Assembly (NCBI RefSeq): GCF_025149915.1 | Contig: NZ_CP102278.1 | Location: 2,649,501-2,713,500, forward strand | Direction: 5' to 3' | Length of the DNA stretch: 64,000 nucleotides | Source: Coprococcus eutactus | Lineage (GTDB): Bacteria > Bacillota > Clostridia > Lachnospirales > Lachnospiraceae | Part shown: positions 1-7,573 of the stretch, in pieces | How the letters are laid out: each line of letters begins with the position of its first letter | Position numbering within the stretch: the stretch's first letter is position 1 | Position numbers and translations under genes: made by a program | Notes under the pieces: generated by a model | What the model was told of the DNA's origin: nothing | Databases searched by the model: none | The model's input: the letters and a program-made list of their open reading frames with translations, nothing else

Positions 1-187
1 GATGGTGCAGCAGATATTTTTCAAATGCAACACGGAGAATCAGCTTGCGCTCTCCGTAGTATGCCAGAAAATCTTCTCCATCCGTATTACTCAATAAATC
101 ATAAAATTTTCTCCGGCTCAAAACAAAATATTCAATTGCCTCAGAAGGATTTAAAATATCCTTTTCTCCTAAACTTGGTCTTGCCAT
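1..187 (-). CDS. HTH/excisionase-like small protein, 3' end outside window
   Basis: This reading frame starts at an ATG at 187 (MARPSLGEKDILNPSEAI) and runs off the left edge after about 62 codons without a stop. The pattern of a short N-terminal lead, a helix-turn-helix with SRRKFY, and then a YYGERKLILR wing matches small excisionase-like DNA-binding proteins common in Firmicutes integrative elements. It is the most distal visible gene of the leftward operon that starts at 4292. The assignment rests on the HTH pattern only; it could be a transcription regulator rather than a recombination directionality factor. Confidence 0.6.
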   Translation of the reverse strand, partial: MARPSLGEKDILNPSEAIEYFVLSRRKFYDLLSNTDGEDFLAYYGERKLILRVAFEKYLLHH

Positions 188-297
188 AAAAGTACTTCCT
201 TTCTGCCAAAAGTGGCTGTTTTCACAGGTTTTCGAGGTCATACTATATATCACTCTGAACGCTGATAATATCAACTACTTTCGGCAGACAAACGGAA

Positions 298-522
298 TTA
301 TATCTCCGAAGAAGCACTGATAAATTTTTCAAACTGCGGGCGGATAATCAGATACCTGTTTCCGCTGAATACCGCAAATCTTCCTCTGTTATCTTCTGCC
401 AGTCTACGCATTTTCTTTGTCCCGATATTAAAATACGATGCTGCTTCTTTGATTGTCAGTGTGTACTTTTCACTCACAGGGACAAGTGTATTTTCCGTAG
501 TATCATGTTTTTCTATTGCCAT
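298..522 (-). CDS. Excisionase-like HTH protein of mobile element
   Basis: The 74-residue protein carries YTLTIKEAASYFNIG followed by KKMRRLAEDN and a wing with GNRYLIIRPQFEKFI. This is the winged-helix arrangement of Tn916-type Xis and related excisionases, which bind element ends and direct excision by a tyrosine recombinase. The start at 522 is preferred over an upstream in-frame ATG at 540 because GGAGG lies just before 522. It sits downstream of the capsid gene in the same leftward operon. No intact integrase is visible in the window, so its recombinase partner is probably beyond the left edge. Confidence 0.75.
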   Translation of the reverse strand: MAIEKHDTTENTLVPVSEKYTLTIKEAASYFNIGTKKMRRLAEDNRGRFAVFSGNRYLIIRPQFEKFISASSEI

Positions 523-572
523 GTGCAATCCTCCTTCCATACGGGCTGCAGTATTTCCACAGCCCCAACTGC

Positions 573-1493
573 TTAGTCTGCTGCCATCTGAAGTACCTTG
601 ACTGCATCCTTACGGATCAGTTTTCCGTCCAGATACTCACATCCCAGATACCCTACCTGTCCACGCATGGCAAACTTTTCTTTCAGTGTGCGGATAGTCA
701 GTGGGAAACGCTGAACGAGCCAGTAATTGCTGAAATCTCCAAATGCGATTACTTTCTGCCCCTTTCCGATAGACGGCATGGAATCAACGATCTGCACAGG
801 CTTTGAGAAAATTGTTTCATTGCTGTCTTTCCACAGATAGTTTCCGGCTGAATCTTTGAGGGTACGGAGTGCCAGAGCCGTTTCATCGTTCATAATCCAT
901 GTACCATGCTTACGATACTTCTTATCCACAGACAGATACAATTTGATAATTTCATCATAGCTGATAGCTGAATCACTCTCTGCTGTCACGCCCGTTTCAG
1001 CCCCTTCAGTGGCATGCAGAATGCCTGTCGGCTGATTTACCCCTGTTCCGTTAATAAATGCCTGCTCCTCGCTTGAGCCGAAACAGCGTGCCATTTTCCT
1101 GATCACATAATTCTCAATAGCAAAGGACTGATCAGAGGTAAACACTGTTCCCAATTTAACAAGTTCAGACAATCTGTATACCTGTACATCAAATCTTTTG
1201 AAATCGCCCTCATTATTCATATCTTCTGCATCATTTCCCTCTCCCCATTCTGCCTGACCTTCACAGTCAAATGCATAGATACGGCTATCGCTTCTGGTTG
1301 CATTCACAACGGTTGCCAACTGGCGGACCACGCTTTCTTCCTGTAATGCTGCCGTATATTTCCTATTTGATGCTTCTGGCAGATGGTACGCATTCGTTTT
1401 GCTCTCACGGTTGTTGTAAAAGCTGTCTGTAACCACCTGTACTCCTCTCATTTCATTCCAAAAATCGTTATAATAAGCTGTACTGTTAACCAT
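573..1493 (-). CDS. HK97-fold major capsid protein
   Basis: The 306-residue protein matches the HK97 phage major capsid family. It has an N-arm with FWNEMRG, an E-loop/P-domain region (QAEWGEGNDAEDMN, LVKLGTVFTSDQ), EEQAFINGTGVNQPTGIL in the spine-helix region, WIMNDETALALRTLKD, and an A-domain tail with YLGCEYLDGKLIRKDAVKVL. Its length matches a mature capsid subunit. The coiled-coil delta (scaffold) domain that usually precedes FWNxMR in phage capsids appears absent. The start has AGGAGGG seven bases upstream. It is the only virion gene visible: no portal, protease, terminase or tail gene is adjacent. It lies 20 bp from the 78-residue gene upstream, so it belongs to one operon with the primase. 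Confidence 0.9.
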   Translation of the reverse strand: MVNSTAYYNDFWNEMRGVQVVTDSFYNNRESKTNAYHLPEASNRKYTAALQEESVVRQLATVVNATRSDSRIYAFDCEGQAEWGEGNDAEDMNNEGDFKRFDVQVYRLSELVKLGTVFTSDQSFAIENYVIRKMARCFGSSEEQAFINGTGVNQPTGILHATEGAETGVTAESDSAISYDEIIKLYLSVDKKYRKHGTWIMNDETALALRTLKDSAGNYLWKDSNETIFSKPVQIVDSMPSIGKGQKVIAFGDFSNYWLVQRFPLTIRTLKEKFAMRGQVGYLGCEYLDGKLIRKDAVKVLQMAAD

Positions 1494-1512
1494 AATAACC
1501 CTCCTGAATTTC

Positions 1513-1752
1513 TTATTTTTGTGTCATATAACCGCTTTGTCTGCAATAATCCACCGCTTCGGAATAAGACAGATAGAACATTTCCAATGCCCCGTCAATC
1601 ACACGGTAATAGGGTGGATCACAGGATTCGCTTGCCATAATAATGACAGGGCATCTATCCTTTAAATTGATGACATTTACGCATCTGTACTTATCTGTTG
1701 AAAAATCCGATGGTTCAAACCGCATCGGTGGTGCTGCCTTCTGTTTTCCCAT
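1513..1752 (-). CDS. Small conserved element protein, function unknown
   Basis: I do not recognise this 79-residue protein with confidence. It begins MGKQKAAPPMRFEPSD and has a compact mixed composition with no membrane segment and several aromatic residues near the C-terminus (YYRVIDGALEMFYLSYSEAV). The start at 1752 follows AAGGAGG at good spacing; an upstream in-frame start at 1791 has no such site. It lies 17 bp after the primase stop and 19 bp before the capsid start. The tight packing suggests a role in the element's replication or packaging, but this is inference only. Confidence 0.6.
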   Translation of the reverse strand: MGKQKAAPPMRFEPSDFSTDKYRCVNVINLKDRCPVIIMASESCDPPYYRVIDGALEMFYLSYSEAVDYCRQSGYMTQK

Positions 1753-1769
1753 GTGTACCTCCTTTTTCG

Positions 1770-4079
1770 TCAGCAGAGAAAATCTCTGCACAAGAGCCGA
1801 TAACCTGTTAAAAGTGTGGTCTTTTCTCCGCCATCCCTCGGACGCCTGCGGACTACCGAGCCGATTGTACGGAGTGCCTGATTGAAATTCCGGCTATTCT
1901 CCGCAAAATATCCATTGTCATTGCACCAGTTGCGATATGCCTGATACACGGCTGATGTCCGGCATTCCGCATCCTTCTCCTGTTCCAGAAATTCCTCTAC
2001 GAAAAGTTCTATCTTATCGCTGTCATGCTGATAGGACATGGTGGCATCTTTTACTGATTTTGGCTGAGAAAAGCCTTCCTTCTGTAATAGGGTGTATCCT
2101 TCAATCAGCCAGTTTAAGATGGCACTTGCTGCCTCCGGCTTGGAAAATTCCGCTTTCAGATTCTGTTCCTGCTCCCATTCCTCAAAATGCCTGTCAAAGG
2201 GAATGATTACGATACGTCCGCTCGAAAACAAGGTCATATCTGTAATAGCCGGAAGATAATTCGTATTCACATACAATTTGAACTGTGGTTTGAAATCAAA
2301 ACTATTCTCATGCAGAAATCTGGCATTCAGTGTATCATTTCCCGTCATACTTTTTATCTGTGCTTCATTCAGTACCAATCCTCGCCTTGGCTCTGAAATA
2401 TTGGCAAACCGTACTCCGGCAAGTCTTGCAATATCCTCTGTTGGATTCTGACTGTTGGCAGATGGCTTCGCAGCAATCGTTTCCGGGCGGACAGTCAAAC
2501 CGTAATCTCCCATCACATGAAGTGTGCTTTCCATCAGTGTTCCTTTTCCATTTCTGGTGGTTGCACCATAATAGAAAAACATACATTCATAGCGGGTATC
2601 ACCAGTCAGACCATAACCAAGGCTTTTCTGCATGAACTTTGCTTTATCCATATCCCCGCTCATCACCTCTGAAACAAATCTGGTAAAACGTGGATTCTTG
2701 GTCTTCGGATCATAGGCTGCCCCGGCAATCTTGGTCAGCTTATCCTGTGGTGTATGCGGATGAAATTCTCCGGTCTGCAAATCCAGTGTTCCGTTCTGGC
2801 AGTTCAGGTAATAAATGTTGCGATCAAATTCAGACATAGCAATCGGATACACGCTCTGAGCATCACTGATATAAGTATTGCGATAATTCCGGCTCTGCCA
2901 TTTTGCGGAATACTCCAGATAATCTTTTCTTCTGCGTTCATCGGTAATCGTCAGTGCATATCTGACCAGACTGTCTGCAAGGGATTTTGCAAGTTCCATT
3001 GTTTTCAGTCCTCCAATATCCGAAATCCAACGGGTACCGTCATACACATACCACTTTTTTCTTTTCGGAACATACCTTGCGATATCTTTATACACATCCG
3101 CAAATAATCTGCCTGAGCCGTTGTCGTTCCACGGGTATCTGCTGTTATCCGACACGTTCAGTTCTATCAGCTTCTGCAGCATATCGTCAAAATCACTCTC
3201 TGCTGATGTTCTTGCATAAGGTCGGTAGAAATCCATTGCCTGTGCCACTGCTTTTTCCAACGTTAATGCACCATAGGTCGAGCCACTCTGCACACGATCC
3301 CATTTGGTTCGCATCAAGCCAGATTTTCTAAACAGCCTGTCCATCTGCTCTGTATCACCGCCACACCAGAATGCAAGAATACTTGCAAGTGACATATCCG
3401 CATCACTGTGGGACTTTCCATCCGGGATTTCGCCATTCCATAAGGCTTTGAACTTTTCGCCCTGTCTGGAATCAGATGCCAGACGAATTACCGAATCATC
3501 CGAAAGATAACTGCCCGGAATATCCAGCATCCTATTCTTTTTCTCAGGAATCGGACGGAACATATACGTTTCCAATATTGTGCCAAGTTCAGCACTCCGT
3601 TCCTCAATACCACGATTCCGGATTACATTTCCTGTCAGGGTACAGAATTTTCTCGTCACACCTGCTGCATAAATTTCCAGACCAAGTTTCTGATTATTGA
3701 TGTAATATCTGTCCGTATCATAAGACAGGGAAGAAGCCTTACACACAATGCGGACTCCCATGCCTGATGGACTGATTTCTGTATAAGAATTCATTTTCTC
3801 CACGATGTCCTCTGCCATCTGTGTCAGCTTTCCACCAAACACACAGTGGTCAATATCGACCATACAGAAATCATCAAATGCTCCCATACCGATTCCGTCA
3901 TACCCATCCATTGCACTGACTGCCAGTCGAAAATCCGAAAAAGTCTTTTTATCGGCACTGCTCGCTCTTTTGCTATTGATCTGATACGGCACTTTGGTCA
4001 TGCGTCCATTTCTTTTTTCATATTTCCACAGACAGAACCGTCCGTCTTTTTTCAACTGCTCTGGAAGTTTCTCGTACAT
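1770..4079 (-). CDS. P4/D5-family phage or plasmid primase-helicase
   Basis: The 769-residue protein combines an N-terminal primase-polymerase-like region with a C-terminal D5_N/superfamily 3 helicase. The N-terminus has LPEQLKKDGRFCLWKYE, the acidic motif MVDIDH near residue 75 and YTEISPSGMGVRI. The helicase Walker A GATTRNGKGT lies near residue 500, followed by a LNARFLHEN stretch and FKLYVNTNYLPAI. Such proteins prime and unwind DNA for autonomous replication of satellites, plasmids and integrative elements. AAGGAGG sets the start at 4079. The gene lies 36 bp after the HTH gene and ahead of the capsid gene. It looks intact. Confidence 0.92.
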   Translation of the reverse strand: MYEKLPEQLKKDGRFCLWKYEKRNGRMTKVPYQINSKRASSADKKTFSDFRLAVSAMDGYDGIGMGAFDDFCMVDIDHCVFGGKLTQMAEDIVEKMNSYTEISPSGMGVRIVCKASSLSYDTDRYYINNQKLGLEIYAAGVTRKFCTLTGNVIRNRGIEERSAELGTILETYMFRPIPEKKNRMLDIPGSYLSDDSVIRLASDSRQGEKFKALWNGEIPDGKSHSDADMSLASILAFWCGGDTEQMDRLFRKSGLMRTKWDRVQSGSTYGALTLEKAVAQAMDFYRPYARTSAESDFDDMLQKLIELNVSDNSRYPWNDNGSGRLFADVYKDIARYVPKRKKWYVYDGTRWISDIGGLKTMELAKSLADSLVRYALTITDERRRKDYLEYSAKWQSRNYRNTYISDAQSVYPIAMSEFDRNIYYLNCQNGTLDLQTGEFHPHTPQDKLTKIAGAAYDPKTKNPRFTRFVSEVMSGDMDKAKFMQKSLGYGLTGDTRYECMFFYYGATTRNGKGTLMESTLHVMGDYGLTVRPETIAAKPSANSQNPTEDIARLAGVRFANISEPRRGLVLNEAQIKSMTGNDTLNARFLHENSFDFKPQFKLYVNTNYLPAITDMTLFSSGRIVIIPFDRHFEEWEQEQNLKAEFSKPEAASAILNWLIEGYTLLQKEGFSQPKSVKDATMSYQHDSDKIELFVEEFLEQEKDAECRTSAVYQAYRNWCNDNGYFAENSRNFNQALRTIGSVVRRRPRDGGEKTTLLTGYRLLCRDFLC

Positions 4080-4115
4080 CCTTTGCTCCTCCTTACCCGT
4101 TTTTTCCCCGGTGCA

Positions 4116-4292
4116 TCATTTTTCTGTGGCTCTTGCCGATAACCACACTTTAAATTCGGAAACCGGAATCAATACCCGCTTGCCGACACGGACGATTGGG
4201 AAGTCCGCCTCTCTGGTCAGAGCATATGCTTTGCTCAGGCTGATTCCCATCTGCATCGCCATTTCCTGTACACTCATCGTGACTTTATCCAT
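4116..4292 (-). CDS. AlpA-like HTH regulator of mobile element
   Basis: The 58-residue protein MDKVTMSVQEMAMQMGISL is a single helix-turn-helix of the AlpA/excisionase class. The MSVQEMAMQMGISLSKAYAL helices are followed by a short wing (VRVGKRVLIPVSEFKVWL). An ATG six bases further upstream sits directly on the AGGAGG and is less likely to be used. It is the first gene of the leftward primase-capsid operon and is transcribed away from the Zn-ribbon gene at 4435. The position suggests it activates or represses this operon, as AlpA does for P4-like elements; this is inference. Confidence 0.75.
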   Translation of the reverse strand: MDKVTMSVQEMAMQMGISLSKAYALTREADFPIVRVGKRVLIPVSEFKVWLSARATEK

Positions 4293-4330
4293 AGCCATCC
4301 TCCTCTCTGCATATCAAACATGAATTGCTC

Positions 4331-4422
4331 TTGTTTTCTATCACAGTATACTTTATAATGTTACCAAAGGCCATTTTCTATTGGTAAGAAGCCATACTGG
4401 AAATAAGTTCTATCGGTAAGAA
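4331..4422 (+). promoter_or_regulatory. Divergent promoter region with operator-like repeats
   Basis: A rightward promoter is suggested by TTGTTT at 4331-4336 and TATAAT at 4354-4359 with a 17-bp spacer. Downstream of it lie two near-identical copies of TTCTATTGGTAAGAA (4376-4390 and 4408-4422, one mismatch, 32 bp apart). TTACCAA at 4361-4367 is inverted relative to TTGGTAA at 4381-4387. Such phased repeats between divergent genes fit binding by one of the flanking DNA-binding proteins. Confidence 0.5.
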
Positions 4423-4434
4423 CGGAGGTAGAAT

Positions 4435-5313
4435 ATGAATGAAGATTTCAGCTTAGGAAAAATGAGTGCGGATGCAAGACTGACCGCAACTTTCAAATAT
4501 TATGAAAAAACAGAACAAGATGGAGAAATTATAATAACCGCCTGTCTGGGGGATGGAGATGTGCCACGGCTCAATCGTGGCTATGGCTTGGACGGAAACG
4601 GACTCTGGCTTTCCCTGAACAACCTGTATCAGAGCATCCGTGGGAAAGATGACAACACTGCTGCCGATGATATCATTTCATGGTGTCAGCAGTACGCACA
4701 TCCTTACTACGCATCCGGCGTTATTGCTGAATATAAATGGGATATAGATAAAGATGCAGAATATTGGAATGTGTCTACCAATATACTTGGAAGTTTTACT
4801 TTCGCTGTAAAAGAGATGAGGGATGATTTAGAAAAACTGTACCGTGACACTCTTGTTATCCTTATGTTCAAAAAATGTCTGAATCAGCTTGATATTTCCG
4901 ATGACCTTGCACGGATCACATGGACAAATGAATTTGCAGACTTTAATTCGTTTCTTACGCAGACACATCTCGGTAAAATATCTGCTTATCTAAATGAAAT
5001 GAGCGGGGTGACCATGAAACTGGGACTGGATGAGAATGGTGAATTGAAGGTCATGCCAGATTTCCACTCTGTTTTTGATGCTGCCCGATTCGCCCTGTCG
5101 CAATATGTATCTATCCCTACAGATTATCCGATTGCCTATGCAGACCGTGTGGGCGTAGCCACCTGCGAGTGTTGCGGCCGCCTGTTCATCAAAAATGGTA
5201 ACAGACAAAAATACTGTGATAACCCGGAATGCAAGAAAGAGCGTAACCGCAGAAAATCCCGCACTGCTTATCGCAGAAAAATACAGGAAGAAAATGATAA
5301 CCGCTGGGCGTGA
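4435..5313 (+). CDS. Zn-ribbon-tailed protein of mobile element, unknown function
   Basis: The 292-residue protein is mostly a soluble domain of unknown function. It ends in a zinc-binding and basic segment: CECCGRLF, then KYCDNPECKKERNRRKSRTAYRRK, giving CxxC and CxxxxC pairs about ten residues apart. This tail resembles the C-terminal fingers of CGNR/DUF6076-type proteins, which suggests nucleic-acid binding. GGAGG precedes the ATG. It is divergent from the primase-capsid operon across a repeat-bearing spacer, so it may be that operon's regulator. Family assignment is tentative. Confidence 0.65.
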   Translation: MNEDFSLGKMSADARLTATFKYYEKTEQDGEIIITACLGDGDVPRLNRGYGLDGNGLWLSLNNLYQSIRGKDDNTAADDIISWCQQYAHPYYASGVIAEYKWDIDKDAEYWNVSTNILGSFTFAVKEMRDDLEKLYRDTLVILMFKKCLNQLDISDDLARITWTNEFADFNSFLTQTHLGKISAYLNEMSGVTMKLGLDENGELKVMPDFHSVFDAARFALSQYVSIPTDYPIAYADRVGVATCECCGRLFIKNGNRQKYCDNPECKKERNRRKSRTAYRRKIQEENDNRWA

Positions 5314-5332
5314 CCACGGCTGTTTTCACACT

Positions 5333-5416
5333 GGGGCAAGATGTGGCAAGTAATATAGGTTATTTTCTATATAGGTTCTATAAGAATAACCTAAATTATC
5401 TGCCACAAGCTGCCCC
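5333..5416 (+). terminator. Long imperfect hairpin after the Zn-ribbon gene
   Basis: Two 32-base arms (5333-5364 and 5385-5416) are complementary over most of their length around a 20-base loop. Each holds GGGGCA, TGTGGCA and AGGTTATT blocks in mirror order. A T-run at 5421-5426 follows, so it can act as a rightward terminator. Its size and internal repetition are more than a terminator needs, and a replication or recombination role is possible. Confidence 0.55.
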
Positions 5417-5435
5417 AACTGTTTTTTCATAGAAA

Positions 5436-5462
5436 AAGGGCATCGGTCCGCACCGACACCCT
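5436..5462 (-). terminator. Terminator of the virulence-related gene
   Basis: On the minus strand AGGGTGTCGGT, a short loop and ACCGATGCCCT form a stem directly followed by TTTTT. It lies about 15 bp beyond the stop of the leftward gene at 5478-6143. Confidence 0.6.
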
Positions 5463-5477
5463 AGTGTGATTTTATCT

Positions 5478-6143
5478 TTATACTCCATAGCGAAATGCTG
5501 AATTTCCCGCAAGATTTCTAAGCAGAATCTTTCTTGCTGTCTTATATTCTTTCCCGATAAATCCAAGTCTGAGCAGGAAACATCGGAAAGCATATTTGTC
5601 ATTGTCTGTTTCGGTCGGCTTTGATGATACCCTTTTTGCATCTTTTGCCATATCACACAGTCTTGAGATAAATTGCGTATAGGCTGCGATCTCATCGACA
5701 TCCGTTGTGTATGGAAACCATGTGAAATTTATTTTTTCCTTTGTAATGCCAATTTCTGTGCTGTCCGTCCGAAATGCACGTTGAAAAAGTATCTGCTTAT
5801 TTGCTATGATCTTCTGTAAATTTTCCAATGCCGTATCCGTAAGGATTTCTTTCGGAACAGCTATTGTAAGCTTGTCCTGCTGCATTGGCACTTCTTCAGT
5901 AAATTCCGTATCATCTTGAAAACCACACTCTCGTAATTGCCGAATTAAGTGTTCTACCATTTCTACCGCTACTCCCTCCGGGATGTGCAGCACTCCCTCT
6001 TTGTCCAGTCGGTATCCTGCAATATCGTAAGCACAGCTTGGTACTCGCTCATAATGTGGTACTGTTCCAAGTATTTTTCCAATCTCCTGTGCCAGCTTCG
6101 GTCTCTGCTTCGATTCTAATGTAAATCTGATTTCATTCTTCAT
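5478..6143 (-). CDS. 'Virulence-related protein' family, ICE-associated
   Basis: The 221-residue protein begins MKNEIRFTLESKQRPKLAQE and continues with EIGKILGTVPHYERVPSCAY. This N-terminus is characteristic of a family annotated as virulence-related in Clostridia integrative and conjugative elements; its real function is not known. No membrane segment or catalytic motif is evident. The C-terminal third (FRCFLLRLGFIGKEYKTARKILLRNL) is basic and helical and could bind nucleic acid. It is convergent with the Zn-ribbon gene. The ribosome site is weak (GGCGGG). Presence of this family supports an ICE-like origin of the region. Confidence 0.65.
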   Translation of the reverse strand: MKNEIRFTLESKQRPKLAQEIGKILGTVPHYERVPSCAYDIAGYRLDKEGVLHIPEGVAVEMVEHLIRQLRECGFQDDTEFTEEVPMQQDKLTIAVPKEILTDTALENLQKIIANKQILFQRAFRTDSTEIGITKEKINFTWFPYTTDVDEIAAYTQFISRLCDMAKDAKRVSSKPTETDNDKYAFRCFLLRLGFIGKEYKTARKILLRNLAGNSAFRYGV

Positions 6144-6146
6144 AAT

Positions 6147-6527
6147 ATGTACCCGCCTTTCTTTTTCGGTAGTACATATATCACTCTGATGGCACAGAAT
6201 AGCAAGACGTTTTTAATTATATTTCTACAAAAAAATACGCATAAAAACTGTGCTTTTTCTATCGTTTTACACATGGTTTTTATGCGTATTTTGGTATTAT
6301 CCGGCAAAACAAAATCGACTAAAGAAGCGGTATTCTATGGGAATTTTCATATAATATGGATTCTATGGGTATCCCCCTGTTTAATTCTGCGAAAATTCGC
6401 ACGAAGGGGGCCATCGGTCTTCAGGCAGAAAGGTTGTAGAGATTTGGATACCCCTGTCTCATTTTCATGTTTTTATTGATTTTTTCACAGAAATGTGATA
6501 CCTTTATTTTATTCTGGAGGTAGGAAC
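6147..6527. other. Intergenic region with inverted repeats
   Basis: No supported gene is seen here. A perfect 15-base inverted repeat (6234-6248 with 6276-6290, AATACGCATAAAAAC and its complement) forms a strong hairpin. A second, wider inverted pair GGGTATCC (6367-6374) and GGATACCC (6446-6453) encloses about 70 bases. The promoter for the XRE-methyltransferase pair must lie in the right part. Confidence 0.5.
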
Positions 6528-6788
6528 ATGAGCGTAAGCTATAAAAAATTGCAACACATACTAATTGAGCGTGAAATATCGCATTCTCAGCTAATGAGAG
6601 CCGCTAATATTTCTGCTAATATAATTTCAAAAATAAAAAACGGACAATACATTGCCCTTGATAAAGTTGAAAGCATTTGTACTGCCTTAGATTGCACTCC
6701 AAATGATATTCTTGTATTCCTTCCCGATTCAGAAGTCAAAGATGATACACATTCAAAGAAAGCAGAAAAATTTTCACAGGAGGGATAA
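6528..6788 (+). CDS. XRE-family regulator linked to methyltransferase
   Basis: The 86-residue protein has a Cro/C1-type helix-turn-helix (ILIEREISHSQLMRAANIS followed by IISKIKNGQY and LDKVESICTALDCTPNDIL) spanning residues 5-65 and a short charged tail. GGAGG sets the start at 6528 rather than 6495. Its stop TAA is immediately followed by the TTG start of the methyltransferase, and the methyltransferase ribosome site lies within its last codons, so the two are translationally coupled. It is probably a controller of this methyltransferase or of the neighbouring R-M genes. Confidence 0.8.
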   Translation: MSVSYKKLQHILIEREISHSQLMRAANISANIISKIKNGQYIALDKVESICTALDCTPNDILVFLPDSEVKDDTHSKKAEKFSQEG

Positions 6789-7502
6789 TTGTTTAGTACT
6801 AATTCAAGCGCATATAAACTTTTTAACGAAAACAACCTTGATTTTATGAAAAGATTGCCAGACTCATCTATTGACCTAATTTTGACAGATCCCCCATACA
6901 ATCTATCCCAATTTTCTAGAGGAAATATTCATTTAAATAACGGTAAAACAATCAATAACAAAATCGCCGAATGGGATAGCATTCCTTTAAATCCAAACGA
7001 CTATATAGAACCGTTTACCAGAATAATAAAACCCACGGGGAATATATTCATATTCACTAGTTATTCATTACTTGGCAAATGGTATGATGCATTTAACCCG
7101 TTATTCTCAACATTCCAGATATTCGTTTGGCATAAGACAACTCCCACACAAAGTGTATACCACAACAGTTTTTTGAACAGTTGTGAACTAGTTGTGTGTC
7201 TCTGGAATAAAGGTCACACTTGGAATTTTTCTTCTCAAGACCAAATGCACAACTTCTTCGAGTGCCCATCATGTATGTTTCCCGAAAAAATCATCTCTCC
7301 GAAACATCCAACGCAAAAGCCACTTGAACTTATTGAGCATCTTCTGTTAATTTCCTCTAACCCAAATGACATCATCTTTGATCCATTCATGGGAGTTGGC
7401 ACTACAGGCGAAGCTGCATTAAAGAATAACCGGCGTTTTATTGGAATCGATATAGATGAAAAATATGTAAAAGCATCTCTTAAAAGGCTGTCTATATACT
7501 AA
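6789..7502 (+). CDS. Beta-class DNA methyltransferase (adenine/cytosine-N4)
   Basis: The 237-residue protein has motif IV TDPPYNLS near residue 34, the HPTQKP motif and the SAM-binding motif I DPFMGVGTTGEAAL near residue 203, in that order. That is the beta arrangement of amino-methyltransferases. It starts at TTG, five bases after AGGAGGG. The target recognition region between motifs IV and I is short, so this is a compact enzyme. No endonuclease is paired with it in the plus-strand operon; it may be an orphan or an extra modification enzyme of the adjacent EcoRI-like system. The recognition sequence cannot be read from the protein. Confidence 0.88.
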   Translation: MFSTNSSAYKLFNENNLDFMKRLPDSSIDLILTDPPYNLSQFSRGNIHLNNGKTINNKIAEWDSIPLNPNDYIEPFTRIIKPTGNIFIFTSYSLLGKWYDAFNPLFSTFQIFVWHKTTPTQSVYHNSFLNSCELVVCLWNKGHTWNFSSQDQMHNFFECPSCMFPEKIISPKHPTQKPLELIEHLLLISSNPNDIIFDPFMGVGTTGEAALKNNRRFIGIDIDEKYVKASLKRLSIY

Positions 7503-7573
7503 CATTTCTTATGACCAGCAAAAATACAAAAGTGACATGAACACTATCCCAAATAGTCTCATGTCACGTATTA

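Noticed and set aside
573-1493. Encapsulin shell rather than phage capsid
   Set aside because: The size is similar, but the motifs are those of phage major capsids. No cargo enzyme is adjacent, and the operon contains a primase and excisionase-like genes.
6147-6479. 110-codon open frame in the gap before the XRE gene
   Set aside because: No ribosome site, no family resemblance, and it overlaps inverted repeats; composition is that of noncoding AT-rich DNA.
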